A stretch of DNA of 64,000 nucleotides from Legionella clemsonensis (GTDB taxonomy: Bacteria > Pseudomonadota > Gammaproteobacteria > Legionellales > Legionellaceae), in NCBI RefSeq assembly GCF_002240035.1, contig NZ_CP016397.1:1514501-1578500 (forward strand), in the 5' to 3' direction. Below the pieces are notes generated by a model. The model saw only the letters and a list, made by a program, of their open reading frames with translations, made no database searches and was not told where the DNA came from. Below, piece after piece: positions 1 through 9,131 of this stretch. The position numbers and the translations under genes are program-made. The stretch's first letter is position 1. Each line of letters starts with the position of its first letter.

Positions 1-2948
1 TCACTCACAGCCTGTTGGTTTAGTTGCGGGTTTACGGCGATAAAACGCACACTGCGCTGGCTATTTTGTTTGATATACTTTAAATCCCCATCGGGTTTAT
101 AACCTATAAAAAAAGGAAGGGGACTCACCAATGCCGTTGACTGAGTTGTTACACTCCGCCCACCTTCAGCCTCAAATCCCTCTGCAAAAAAGGTAAGTTG
201 GTAAGTCGCCTTTTCAAAGCGTTCGAGGTTTAAATTAAATTCTGCTTCCCCTTTATCATTCGTTTTTGTGTCCGGTAGAGCATCAGTGAATACCTTTGCA
301 GGCTTCTTGGGATCAACCAAAGGGTCGGAAAAAATAAAGTCTGGATAATTTTTAAATTCCACTCTTTTAGGTGATAACAATAGCTTGCTAGCCACTCGAC
401 GATCGGTTGCGGGAGCACCATAAAGGTTCCAAAGCTGCACTCGCGCAGTTAATCCTTGGGGCGAAATCCATCCATCAGTTGGTGTTGCAGAAAAAGCAGA
501 TTTAATACGCATTCTGTCAGGTTGAAACTCCGCAACGCGTATAGAAGTAGAGCCCAATAAACTATCCGGATGCTGGTCTTTAACAATGTAGAGATTAACT
601 AAATATTGCCCTGTAGGAGAAGAGGGATCCGTCTGTAAATCAAGGCTGGCATAGCCACTGGCATCGAGAGTAAATTTCTCATCACGAATAGTAGTGCCAC
701 GTGCATCAGTTACCGTTGCCTGTAACATCAATCCCGATGGCTGTGGCTGGACATACGATTGCTTAACAATTATGCCGATATGTGCAGTATCTCCGGGCCG
801 ATAAATGCCGCGATCAGAAAATAAATAAGCACTTAAACTGTGTTGCTCCGGACTAGTATAAATACCACCAATATCAAAACGTGAATAATTAAGTTGGCGA
901 TTGGGATTATTATAGGGAATAAAGGAAACATCGTTACCCAGGCTCGCTAGATAAACAACAGGTTCACGCTCATCGACAAAATCAGTTAAGTTGGGGAAGT
1001 TTACTCGGCCCAGTGCATCAGTAGCATAGGTCAAAAGAGGGAGTCCATTTTTCCCCAAAACGCTGACGTTAACATTGGGAACTGGAATTCCTTCTGTGAT
1101 TGATTGTACAAAAACGTCATGACTGCCGTCGCGATTATCTTTAACGATGAGACCTAAATCGGTTATTAAAACTAAACGGCTCGCCTTTGCATCCAGTGGT
1201 GAATTATTCTGTATATCCCAGCCTGTTGCTTCCAGCAAAAATAATCCTTGTGGTCCCGCTGTATTGATTGCAGTTGAAAGGTATTGGGCAAAATCAAGAG
1301 CAGTATATTGCTGGCGGGTTAAATCAGAAGCATCAAATTGCTGGATCTCAGAAAAAATTTGACTAATATTTTGCTGATTAAAACTCTGGTTAATAAAATA
1401 AGGATTGTTAAAATCTCCTTGCGTCTGCGTCACCAATTGATTGATATTTGCAGGTAAAACACGCGCAAAATTAAATTTCACTGCAGGAAGACCACGTACT
1501 AACACAGAGAGTTTCTTTTCACTATTTAAAGCCAGTAAGGCTCCTTTATGTAAGAAACTTATTTCCTTTGGATATTCAGGGACTTTAATAATCGCTGTAT
1601 AATTATTGCTTAAGGTGAAGCTGCCAAATCCTTGCATGCCTTTATCTATTTTAAGATAAATGTAGCGTGGGCTTTGTGCTTTAAACTTATAACTGTGTAA
1701 ACTGGAAAAGTGGCTATCAGCAGGTATGGCTTGCAGGGAAAGGGGGGTTGACAGTTTTAAAATAGCTGCTGTAACTTCACCAGGCCTACTCCATTCGTAA
1801 TTTTTTTTCTCAGCTTCAATTGCGGTAGCAGGATAATTTTCTGGTAGTAAATAGACATGAAGTGATTTTTTAAGTTCGGCTTCTGTCACTCCAAGAGAGG
1901 TTTCTATAGCCAAAACTTGTTCTGGCCTGTCCTGTTCATTGCGAACAATGGAGGCTGCAGTTTCCAGAACTTTCAAATAATTGCTTTTGTCAGGAATTAA
2001 CAGGTTTTTGGTTAGCGCAAGATTTGTTTCACCAGGACCATGCAGTGCTTTCAGTCCCTCTTTAATGCTTAGTACCAGATAACGAGAAACTTCCGGTAAA
2101 TTCAGTGCTTCTGAACGTAAATAGGCTACACGCTTATGTTCGTCAAAGCCTAGAGTAAATTTAAAATGTTGAGCATCCAGATCAAGTTTGCCCTTCTTTA
2201 AAGCTTGGAGCATTAAGGACGTTTTATTTTCCAAACTCGAGGGGTCAACCGGAAAATTAAAATTAATTGTTGCAATGGCTTGTCGTAATTTAGGATTAAC
2301 AGGATCTTGATAGAAAGAAAACTCGGTAATCGTTGCTTCAAAGGGCAGGGTGGTAAATGAATAATCATAACTTTCCATTTTTACTTCTGGGGCAAAAAAT
2401 GCTTTAGCAAAATGAATGCGAAATGTTTGTCCTGCAGGCCAATCTTTTTCAGGAGTAAATACTAGCCGACTATCACTTTCCCAAACCCATTGACCTTTGA
2501 GAGCTGGTCGAATTTCAATACCGTTATTAACTTCTTTTCCAATGTGTTTAAGGGGAGCAACCGATTTTACAGTAAACTTGTTTTCATCCTCTGATGAATC
2601 AGCTTCATCACTTGAACTTGATTTTGTCGCGTTTTGTATTCCAAAATCAATCATTAAATGATCAGGTACCAGTTTGTTCTCCTCTATCGCGGTTATTTTG
2701 GGTGGAGTAATCACAGCCGTGATTAGTTGCGGTTTAGGTAAATTTTTATACCAGTAATAACCATATCCAGAAGCGCTCAACAATAGTACAATACCTGTTA
2801 TTGTCGCCCAAAATGGCTTCGGGTGGGTACTTGCCTGGTAACGCAACTGCTTAACCCAGGGGGGACTTGTCCAGTTGAATCGACCTATTATAAGGGCAAA
2901 AAATGCACCGACTGCAGCAAAAAACCGATAAAATGATTTTTTATTCAT
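1..2948 (-). CDS. yfhM: Alpha-2-macroglobulin family protein (YfhM type), 3' part outside window
   Basis: This is a continuous minus-strand reading frame from an ATG at 2948 to the window edge, about 982 codons, so the C-terminal part is missing. The N-terminus is MNKKSFYRFF with a hydrophobic segment near residues 45-62 (TGIVLLLSASGYGYYWY) and no lipobox cysteine, so it is probably anchored in the inner membrane. Downstream are MG-type beta domains, including the stretch SDRGIYRPGDTAHIGI, a strong signature of bacterial alpha-2-macroglobulins. These proteins trap attacking proteases in the periplasm. The thioester region is not in view. It faces pbpC head to head across about 110 bp; yfhM-pbpC pairing is a known conserved association linking protease inhibition with peptidoglycan repair. 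Family assignment is firm; whether it has a thioester cannot be judged here. Confidence 0.9.
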   Translation of the reverse strand, partial: MNKKSFYRFFAAVGAFFALIIGRFNWTSPPWVKQLRYQASTHPKPFWATITGIVLLLSASGYGYYWYKNLPKPQLITAVITPPKITAIEENKLVPDHLMIDFGIQNATKSSSSDEADSSEDENKFTVKSVAPLKHIGKEVNNGIEIRPALKGQWVWESDSRLVFTPEKDWPAGQTFRIHFAKAFFAPEVKMESYDYSFTTLPFEATITEFSFYQDPVNPKLRQAIATINFNFPVDPSSLENKTSLMLQALKKGKLDLDAQHFKFTLGFDEHKRVAYLRSEALNLPEVSRYLVLSIKEGLKALHGPGETNLALTKNLLIPDKSNYLKVLETAASIVRNEQDRPEQVLAIETSLGVTEAELKKSLHVYLLPENYPATAIEAEKKNYEWSRPGEVTAAILKLSTPLSLQAIPADSHFSSLHSYKFKAQSPRYIYLKIDKGMQGFGSFTLSNNYTAIIKVPEYPKEISFLHKGALLALNSEKKLSVLVRGLPAVKFNFARVLPANINQLVTQTQGDFNNPYFINQSFNQQNISQIFSEIQQFDASDLTRQQYTALDFAQYLSTAINTAGPQGLFLLEATGWDIQNNSPLDAKASRLVLITDLGLIVKDNRDGSHDVFVQSITEGIPVPNVNVSVLGKNGLPLLTYATDALGRVNFPNLTDFVDEREPVVYLASLGNDVSFIPYNNPNRQLNYSRFDIGGIYTSPEQHSLSAYLFSDRGIYRPGDTAHIGIIVKQSYVQPQPSGLMLQATVTDARGTTIRDEKFTLDASGYASLDLQTDPSSPTGQYLVNLYIVKDQHPDSLLGSTSIRVAEFQPDRMRIKSAFSATPTDGWISPQGLTARVQLWNLYGAPATDRRVASKLLLSPKRVEFKNYPDFIFSDPLVDPKKPAKVFTDALPDTKTNDKGEAEFNLNLERFEKATYQLTFFAEGFEAEGGRSVTTQSTALVSPLPFFIGYKPDGDLKYIKQNSQRSVRFIAVNPQLNQQAVS

Positions 2949-3059
2949 ATAATTTCCAACTTGACAAGATTAGCCAATGTGCTCCAGGGGTGTTTCTGCA
3001 CAAAACCACAGAGAACGACTAAAGTTTACAAGAGCCACGAGAAAGAGCTCCTTTATACT

Positions 3060-5372
3060 ATGAAACGATTTTTAAAAACGTTTAGCATAACGCTTGTTAC
3101 CCTTTTTGTCAGTGGATGGGGAGTATTATTTTTTTTGCCCAAGCCGCCTTTATTACAAGGAATTAGTTTTTCTACGGCAGTTTATGACAGCCAGCATCAT
3201 TTGCTAAGGCTTACTTTGAGTCATGATGAAAAATACCGTCTTTTTACACCGCTTCCTAAAATTTCCACGAAACTAATCGATTCGACACTGTTGCAGGAAG
3301 ATCAGTATTTTTATTGGCACTATGGAATTAATCCTTTGGCGATACTAAAGGCAGGTTGGAAAACTTATTTTGTGAAATCTCGCCGACTTGGAGCCTCAAC
3401 CCTAACGATGCAGGTTGCACGCCTTCGTTATCAAATTAACTCCAAAGAATTGTCGGGTAAATTCTGGCAAATGATTCGGGCGCTACAATTGGAAATGCAT
3501 TACAGCAAACAACAAATTCTCGAAGCCTACCTTAATCTTGCCCCTTACGGAGGTAATATCGAGGGAGTTGGAGCAGCCAGTTTGATTTATTTTAATAAGC
3601 AGGCCAATCAACTTGGTTTGCCTGAAGCACTTTCACTCAGTGTGATTCCACAAAACCCCCTCAAACGCACACCCCGTAATAAAAATCTTAAAGAGAGCCG
3701 CCACAAACTGTTTAATCGGTGGGTTAAAGCACATCCCGAAGATAAAAATAAAGAGGCTGCAATTAATTTGCCATTACAAATGCGCAACTTGCATCACATG
3801 CCTTTTATTGCACCCCATTTGGTTTATTCGGTATTGGGCGATTTTTCATTCATATCGCAAGAGGTGGTTACCACCCTGGATCTTCATTTACAAAAGATAA
3901 TTTCACGGATTACAAGCCATTACGTGAAACGTAAGAACTATCTGGGCGTGTATAATGCGGCTGTCTTATTAGTTGATACTCGCGATATGGGTATAAAAAG
4001 TTTAGTGGGATCCGTCAATTTTTTCGATAAGACTATTGACGGTCAAATTAATGGGACGGAAATGAAGCGTTCACCGGGTTCAACCTTGAAGCCTTTCGTC
4101 TATGGTTTAGCCTTTGATCAAGGACTCATTCATCCAAATACGGTCTTAAAAGATGTACCTCGCAGTTTTGGCAGTTATAATCCTGAAAATTTTGATTATG
4201 ATTTTATGGGGCCTATCAAGGCTAAAGACGCATTAGTCTTAAGCCGCAATATTCCGGCAATTTATCTTGCCAGCCAATTAACTAAGCCCAATCTGCATCA
4301 ATTTTTAGTGGATGCACAGGTTAGTCACTTAAAGCCGGAATCTTACTATGGCCTGGCATTAACCTTAGGTGGCGTAGAGTTGACTATGCAAGAACTCACC
4401 ACACTGTATGTTATGCTGGTTAATAAGGGGCAGTGGCGTCCCTTACGCATTCGTGAAGATCAACCTGTTGAGCCAGCTAAACCCTTATTAAGTCCTGAAG
4501 CCAGCTTTTTAGTTCTAGATATATTAAAAAATACTCCACGACCTGATGTTCATAGTTTTTTTAAACAAAAAAAGCCACTTCCCATCTCCTGGAAAACAGG
4601 CACTTCTTCAGGTTATCGTGACGCCTGGGCTGTGGGCTCCTTTGGTCCCTATGTGTTGGCGGTATGGATTGGCAATTTTAACAACAAAGGTAACCCTGCT
4701 TTTATCGGTAAGAATATTGCTGCTCCATTATTTTTCGAAATAATTGAAGCAATTCAACAGGAAAGAGGGCCATTGCCCGTTATCGAGCAACATCCTGAGT
4801 ATCTTCGGTTAACACAGATAGACGTTTGCAAGGCATCCGGAATGTTGCCCACTCGCTATTGTCAGGATACAGAAATGACCTGGTTTATTCCGGGAAAATC
4901 ACCGATTAAATCGGATAACATTTATCGAGAAGTAGCGATTGACAATAAAACTGGATTGCGCACTTGTCATTTTAATGAAAATACCCAGTTTAAAATTTAT
5001 GAGTTTTGGCCAACGGATTTACTACGGATATTTAAACAGGCAGGAATTCAACGCCAGATCCCTCCACTCTTCACTCCAGACTGCTCTGCAATTACCAATA
5101 CTGGTATGAGCCCGCAAATTACCTCACCTCAATCTGAATTACGTTATATTGTGCGTATCAATTCACCGGTAAAAACAAAAATTCCTTTTATCGCTGTAAC
5201 AGATGCTGATATTCACACAGTATATTGGTTTATCAATGACACTTTCGTTGGCAAAACTACTCCTGATAAACCTTTTTTATGGGCAGCAAAAGCAGGAAAA
5301 TATATCGTTAGAGTAGTTGATGATCATGGTTTGGCAGATGCCAAAGAAATTTACATTCAATCCAATACCTAA
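3060..5372 (+). CDS. pbpC: Penicillin-binding protein 1C (transglycosylase/transpeptidase)
   Basis: Predicted bifunctional class A penicillin-binding protein of about 770 residues, made in the cytoplasm and anchored by an N-terminal membrane helix (FSITLVTLFVSGWGVLFF). The GT51 glycosyltransferase domain is seen as EDQYFYWHYGINP and RRLGASTLTMQVARL. The transpeptidase domain has the SxxK motif in RSPGSTLKPFVYG, SRN in LSRNIPA, and KTGTS in SWKTGTSSGYRDAW. A C-terminal BiPBP-C-like beta domain follows. I chose the ATG at 3060 (MKRFLKTFS) because an upstream in-frame TTG at 2961 would add a non-hydrophobic leader that does not fit the family. It is divergent from the alpha-2-macroglobulin gene, its usual partner. 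Confidence 0.93.
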   Translation: MKRFLKTFSITLVTLFVSGWGVLFFLPKPPLLQGISFSTAVYDSQHHLLRLTLSHDEKYRLFTPLPKISTKLIDSTLLQEDQYFYWHYGINPLAILKAGWKTYFVKSRRLGASTLTMQVARLRYQINSKELSGKFWQMIRALQLEMHYSKQQILEAYLNLAPYGGNIEGVGAASLIYFNKQANQLGLPEALSLSVIPQNPLKRTPRNKNLKESRHKLFNRWVKAHPEDKNKEAAINLPLQMRNLHHMPFIAPHLVYSVLGDFSFISQEVVTTLDLHLQKIISRITSHYVKRKNYLGVYNAAVLLVDTRDMGIKSLVGSVNFFDKTIDGQINGTEMKRSPGSTLKPFVYGLAFDQGLIHPNTVLKDVPRSFGSYNPENFDYDFMGPIKAKDALVLSRNIPAIYLASQLTKPNLHQFLVDAQVSHLKPESYYGLALTLGGVELTMQELTTLYVMLVNKGQWRPLRIREDQPVEPAKPLLSPEASFLVLDILKNTPRPDVHSFFKQKKPLPISWKTGTSSGYRDAWAVGSFGPYVLAVWIGNFNNKGNPAFIGKNIAAPLFFEIIEAIQQERGPLPVIEQHPEYLRLTQIDVCKASGMLPTRYCQDTEMTWFIPGKSPIKSDNIYREVAIDNKTGLRTCHFNENTQFKIYEFWPTDLLRIFKQAGIQRQIPPLFTPDCSAITNTGMSPQITSPQSELRYIVRINSPVKTKIPFIAVTDADIHTVYWFINDTFVGKTTPDKPFLWAAKAGKYIVRVVDDHGLADAKEIYIQSNT

Positions 5373-5381
5373 GAACTCATG

Positions 5382-6464
5382 TTAAAACAGAGGCAATGTT
5401 AATTGTGGTCCTTCTTTATCATCGTAAGTGCTCTTCATGGAAATGAACTGCTGAATGATGGAAAGGGTTAATTTGGATTTCAGGTCAGAATTTTTAATAA
5501 AGAAATGATAACCTCTGTAGTAAATGCTTACATAAGCATCTTGAGGCGCTTCTTTGGAAGAGTAAATAGTCATCATTTCATCCATAATCCGGCGCCAATC
5601 AAATTCTCTTCCATCATTATCTCGTGTGACTTCTACCCATCCTTTTCGCTTGTGCTCTTCTGGTACAAGAACACTGTGAGACAGCATAGAGATCATGCCT
5701 AACACTGAACGTGTTTGCACATAGACAGCATTTCCGGCGGATGGTTCAAATTGCTGCGTCAGAATGATCTCTGGTGAAGTCCCTGGAATTCGTAATAATT
5801 GTCTTATCTCTCGAGCTTCAGGTGAATTTATTGCTTCTTTGGCGAAATAAAGGGAGTAATGTTTATCTTTCCCTTCTTCAATGTAGTAATAGCCCAATTG
5901 ATTTTTTAAATGTAATGTACGTATTAGATCAATTAAACGATCAAATCTTTCATACTGGGGTATAACTCTTGAATCAGGAAAAGAGGCACTGCCAATATTG
6001 ATTAGCGTATCTATCCGCTTAATGACAAGGCGCAACAAGGCATCGATTTCTTTATTATCCCCATAACTCATTAAATAAATTTCATTGAGACGGATAGGTT
6101 GTAATACCAGTTTCACAAACCCGGAGCTTTCCAATGGAATATAACTGATTGTGGGGGAATCTCGGTAATCAGCGCCTGCTTCAGCCTCAAGTGTTTTACT
6201 TCTGAACGCTTGATTATCGAAAAACCAGGATCCTCTTCCAACAGTATGCGCACCCAGAGAATACTGACCGGTAATATTGCTAATTTGAAGAAAATAACTT
6301 GATTCCATGTAGCGAGCTCTGACGATATTAAACAATATCTGTTTGGCATCTGTATGTTGCAGTGACTGATTATAATCGATACGATCTTTATTAATGACAT
6401 GAGGTCCTAAATGACTGCATCCAAACAAGCAAAAATAAAACAATGCAATCAGAGTAACTCTCAT
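5382..6464 (-). CDS. Uncharacterised conserved lipoprotein
   Basis: A 360-residue protein with a lipoprotein signal peptide: MRVTLIALFYFCLFGC, giving a lipobox LFGC with the acylated Cys at residue 16. The mature part contains DAKQILFNIVRARYMES and a patch RDSPTISYIPLESSGF followed by a VLQPIRLNEIYLM segment. I recall this pattern from uncharacterised proteobacterial lipoproteins but cannot name a function. The rest is mixed alpha/beta without transmembrane helices, so a periplasm-facing outer-membrane location is likely. It converges with pbpC with only 9 bp between the stop codons and probably has its own promoter in the 230 bp upstream. A role in the cell envelope is inference only. Confidence 0.75.
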   Translation of the reverse strand: MRVTLIALFYFCLFGCSHLGPHVINKDRIDYNQSLQHTDAKQILFNIVRARYMESSYFLQISNITGQYSLGAHTVGRGSWFFDNQAFRSKTLEAEAGADYRDSPTISYIPLESSGFVKLVLQPIRLNEIYLMSYGDNKEIDALLRLVIKRIDTLINIGSASFPDSRVIPQYERFDRLIDLIRTLHLKNQLGYYYIEEGKDKHYSLYFAKEAINSPEAREIRQLLRIPGTSPEIILTQQFEPSAGNAVYVQTRSVLGMISMLSHSVLVPEEHKRKGWVEVTRDNDGREFDWRRIMDEMMTIYSSKEAPQDAYVSIYYRGYHFFIKNSDLKSKLTLSIIQQFISMKSTYDDKEGPQLTLPLF

Positions 6465-6696
6465 AATGTCTCACATAACTCCATTTACGCAGGGTTAATG
6501 ATAATACTCTATCTTCTTAAGTTAAGAAACGTAATTATTTCTTAAACATCAGAGTAAACGTAATTTAATTTAAGCAAAGCCTCCATTTTTGCCTACTTGC
6601 TGTACTTTATGCACAGCATCTCATCAATATCTAGGTTGAATCCGCGCATAAGCGCGAGTTGTAGGCATTTTTACTTCAATTTGCGCTTAGAGGCGT
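6465..6696. other. Intergenic region without a recognisable gene
   Basis: About 230 bp between two minus-strand genes. It is AT-rich and contains a short GCGC-ATAA-GCGC inverted repeat around 6647-6660. That could be a weak hairpin downstream of the Mth938-like gene, but no clear T-tract follows it. The promoter of the lipoprotein gene should lie at the 6465-6550 end. I see no RNA gene or operator. Confidence 0.4.
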
Positions 6697-7071
6697 TTAC
6701 CTTGTCTCAAAAATAACTCCCAAAGTGACCGCTCGCTGCTCACTCAGCAAGACATTAAAAGTACGACAAGCAGCACCGATAGACATACATTCCAAACCAA
6801 TTCCTTTTTTAGCAAGCATTTCAACGACAGGGAAGGGAGCAAATTGCCCTTGTTGGTTGTGACCAATAAGGATAATTTTAGGTTGATATTTTAAAAGAGG
6901 CCGTATTAGCTCCTCATTAAGCTCTCTAATCCCCTTAATGGACCAATCTGTTATAACTTCATGGCTACTGACAATCAAATTGCTACTGTAGTTAATTGAA
7001 TCAATTTGCAAGGCTTTCTCACTATAACCTTGAATGGTATGTTGGTCGTTTGTTTCCAGGTTGATATGCAT
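6697..7071 (-). CDS. Mth938-like domain (DUF498) protein
   Basis: A 124-residue protein of the Mth938/NDUFAF3-like fold. Diagnostic stretches are the central strand-turn IILIGHNQQGQFAP and the C-terminal IGLECMSIGAACRTFNVLL followed by LSEQRAVTLGVIF, which match the family's glycine-rich pocket. Bacterial members are small cytosolic proteins of unknown biochemical function; the mitochondrial relative helps assemble complex I. It is divergent from alaC, the two sharing a roughly 60 bp promoter region. The length is normal for the family. Confidence 0.85.
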   Translation of the reverse strand: MHINLETNDQHTIQGYSEKALQIDSINYSSNLIVSSHEVITDWSIKGIRELNEELIRPLLKYQPKIILIGHNQQGQFAPFPVVEMLAKKGIGLECMSIGAACRTFNVLLSEQRAVTLGVIFETR

Positions 7072-7130
7072 GGTGTTTAATCGAGCAATAACTTATACTA
7101 TTCGCTCATTATAACACAGAGGCAAAAAAC

Positions 7131-8324
7131 ATGAGTCAATTTCCCCGCATTAAACGTTTGCCACCTTATGTATTTAATACATTAACTCAGTTAAAGTCTG
7201 AGGCGCGAGCGCGAGGCGAGGATATTATTGACTTTGGCATGGGGAATCCTGATCAACCCACCCCGCAACATATTGTTGATAAGTTAATTGAAACTGCACA
7301 ACGTCCCGATACACATCGCTATTCCATGTCAAAAGGCATTCCCCGCCTGCGTCGTGCTATGGCAACTTGGTATAAAAGAAATTATGACGTCACACTCAAT
7401 AGTGACACTCAAGTTTTAACCACGATTGGTTCTAAAGAAGGATTAGCCCATCTTGCTCTGGCAATTAGTGGTCCTGGTGATACGGTATTGGTTCCCGATC
7501 CAGCGTATCCCATCCATACCTATGGTTTTATTATTGCTGGTGCCAATGTTAAACAGATTCCTTTAATTGATGAAGCTCAATTTCTTGAAGCTGTTGAAAT
7601 TGCTATCGAACAGACTTGGCCAAGACCCAAAGCATTGGTAATTAATTTTCCGGCAAATCCGAGTACCCATTGTGTCGATTATAGTTTTTTCGAACGTGTT
7701 GTAGCACTCGCGAAACGGCATGGTATTTGGATTATTCATGACCTGGCCTATGCAGACATTGTTTTTGATGGCTATAAAGCACCATCAATTCTTCAAGTTC
7801 CTGGAGCAATTGACGTGGCTATTGAAACCTATTCCATGTCAAAATCCTACAATATGCCTGGATGGCGCGTAGGTTTCGCCTGTGGTAATGAAGAGCTGGT
7901 AGCTGCATTGACGCGAATTAAATCCTATCTTGATTATGGCACTTTTACGCCCATTCAAGTTGCAGCTATTGCGGCACTTGAAGGTCCTGATGATTGTGTT
8001 CATGAAATTAGAGCACTTTATGAACAACGACGTAATATTTTGTGTGAAGGACTGCAAGATATTGGATGGGATGTAGAAAAACCCAAGGCTACGATGTTTG
8101 TTTGGGCGCCGATTCCTGCAGCCTATCAGCATATGGGCTCACTGGAATTTTCTAAATACCTGCTCAAAGACGCTTATGTTGCTGTATCGCCAGGTATTGG
8201 TTTTGGTCAGCAGGGCGATGGTTTTGTTCGCTTTGGATTGATTGAAAACCACCAGCGAACGCGCCAGGCACTCCGAAATTTAAAGGTTTTATTTAAACGA
8301 GACGGCTATTTGCAGGCTGTTTAA
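7131..8324 (+). CDS. alaC: Alanine (glutamate-pyruvate) aminotransferase, class I/II
   Basis: PLP-dependent aminotransferase of 397 residues, expected to interconvert alanine and pyruvate with glutamate/2-oxoglutarate. The N-terminal [21 protein letters not shown] is typical of the AlaC (YfdZ) group. The PLP lysine is in [16 protein letters not shown], and NFPANPSTH and the DLAYAD segment form the cofactor pocket. The ATG at 7131 is preceded by a purine-rich AGAGGC. The next gene starts at the base directly after its stop codon. It leads a plus-strand run of five genes ending with a small secreted protein. Substrate specificity within class I/II is inferred from similarity to AlaC. Confidence 0.9.
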   Translation: MSQFPRIKRLPPYVFNTLTQLKSEARARGEDIIDFGMGNPDQPTPQHIVDKLIETAQRPDTHRYSMSKGIPRLRRAMATWYKRNYDVTLNSDTQVLTTIGSKEGLAHLALAISGPGDTVLVPDPAYPIHTYGFIIAGANVKQIPLIDEAQFLEAVEIAIEQTWPRPKALVINFPANPSTHCVDYSFFERVVALAKRHGIWIIHDLAYADIVFDGYKAPSILQVPGAIDVAIETYSMSKSYNMPGWRVGFACGNEELVAALTRIKSYLDYGTFTPIQVAAIAALEGPDDCVHEIRALYEQRRNILCEGLQDIGWDVEKPKATMFVWAPIPAAYQHMGSLEFSKYLLKDAYVAVSPGIGFGQQGDGFVRFGLIENHQRTRQALRNLKVLFKRDGYLQAV

Positions 8325-9128
8325 ATGCAAATAGTAGTTAATGGCGCAGCGGAAGCTCCCCCTGACAGTAAACCATTACCCAGCCAAGGTAGCTATTATC
8401 CCAATGCTTTAACTTGTCTGGGTTGTGACGCCTTAAATCCACCCCTAGCAGAATTATTAAGTCGCTATTATCAGCTTCAAGGTCAATGGTTGATTGCCTC
8501 TCCCATTCATTGGGAAGCTACCCATAATGATGCCATGATCGTGGCTGTTGATGAAATGCTCGAGCTGGATGATAAAGAGTCTCGTCGATGGTTTGCAGTG
8601 ATTACGGAGTTTCTTAACACCAGCGGAATAGAGACTTTTTATCACGATGCCTATACCTGGTTATTAAAAATTGATGACCAGCCAGCCATTAATAGCAAAT
8701 CTGTTTATAAAATCTTACACCAATCCCTAATGCCCACACTTGCAGCACTTGACAAAGAACTCTTTTGGCAGCGTTTTATTACAGAGTTGCAAATGTTTCT
8801 CAGTTCACATCCATTAAACAACCAACGCCAAAGCAAGCTGACTATTAATGGTTTATGGCTATGGGGAGAAGGTGAATTTAAACCTACAAGAAAAGAACCT
8901 CTGTTTACGGATGATGAAATTCTTCTTAAGAGTGTTAAGCAAGCTCAACCCGTCCCCAGTTCACTAATTTTCCCTAAAAACAGCTTACTGCTCATTAAAT
9001 ATCCTCATCACATCGATATAGCGTCTTTGCGAGAAAAAACGCAAAAAAAATCCGTTCAATGGTATTGGAATAATCTTGCTTATTCACAACCCTCCATAAA
9101 ATGGTGGGTCAGACTATGGAGATCGTAA
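8325..9128 (+). CDS. RpfE-like/COG4255 phosphoglycerate-mutase-like protein
   Basis: A 267-residue protein whose ATG directly abuts the alaC stop codon, implying translational coupling. Features include GCDALNPPLAELLSRYYQL, the segment WLIASPIHWEATHNDAMIV, and INGLWLWGEGEF, all of which I associate with the 'RpfE-type' family annotated as a cofactor-independent phosphoglycerate mutase homologue of unknown activity. In Xanthomonas, rpfE lies beside recJ, and here recJ follows after 3 bp, which supports the call. No complete phosphatase-superfamily metal site is evident, so enzymatic activity should not be assumed. Confidence 0.7.
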   Translation: MQIVVNGAAEAPPDSKPLPSQGSYYPNALTCLGCDALNPPLAELLSRYYQLQGQWLIASPIHWEATHNDAMIVAVDEMLELDDKESRRWFAVITEFLNTSGIETFYHDAYTWLLKIDDQPAINSKSVYKILHQSLMPTLAALDKELFWQRFITELQMFLSSHPLNNQRQSKLTINGLWLWGEGEFKPTRKEPLFTDDEILLKSVKQAQPVPSSLIFPKNSLLLIKYPHHIDIASLREKTQKKSVQWYWNNLAYSQPSIKWWVRLWRS

Positions 9129-9131
9129 TTT

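Noticed and set aside
1147-1362. A 71-codon plus-strand frame inside the macroglobulin gene
   Set aside because: The opposite strand has a continuous, recognisable macroglobulin sequence; this frame has no family signal.
2961-3059. Upstream TTG extension of pbpC
   Set aside because: The extra 33 residues are not hydrophobic, contain no family sequence and lack a ribosome site.
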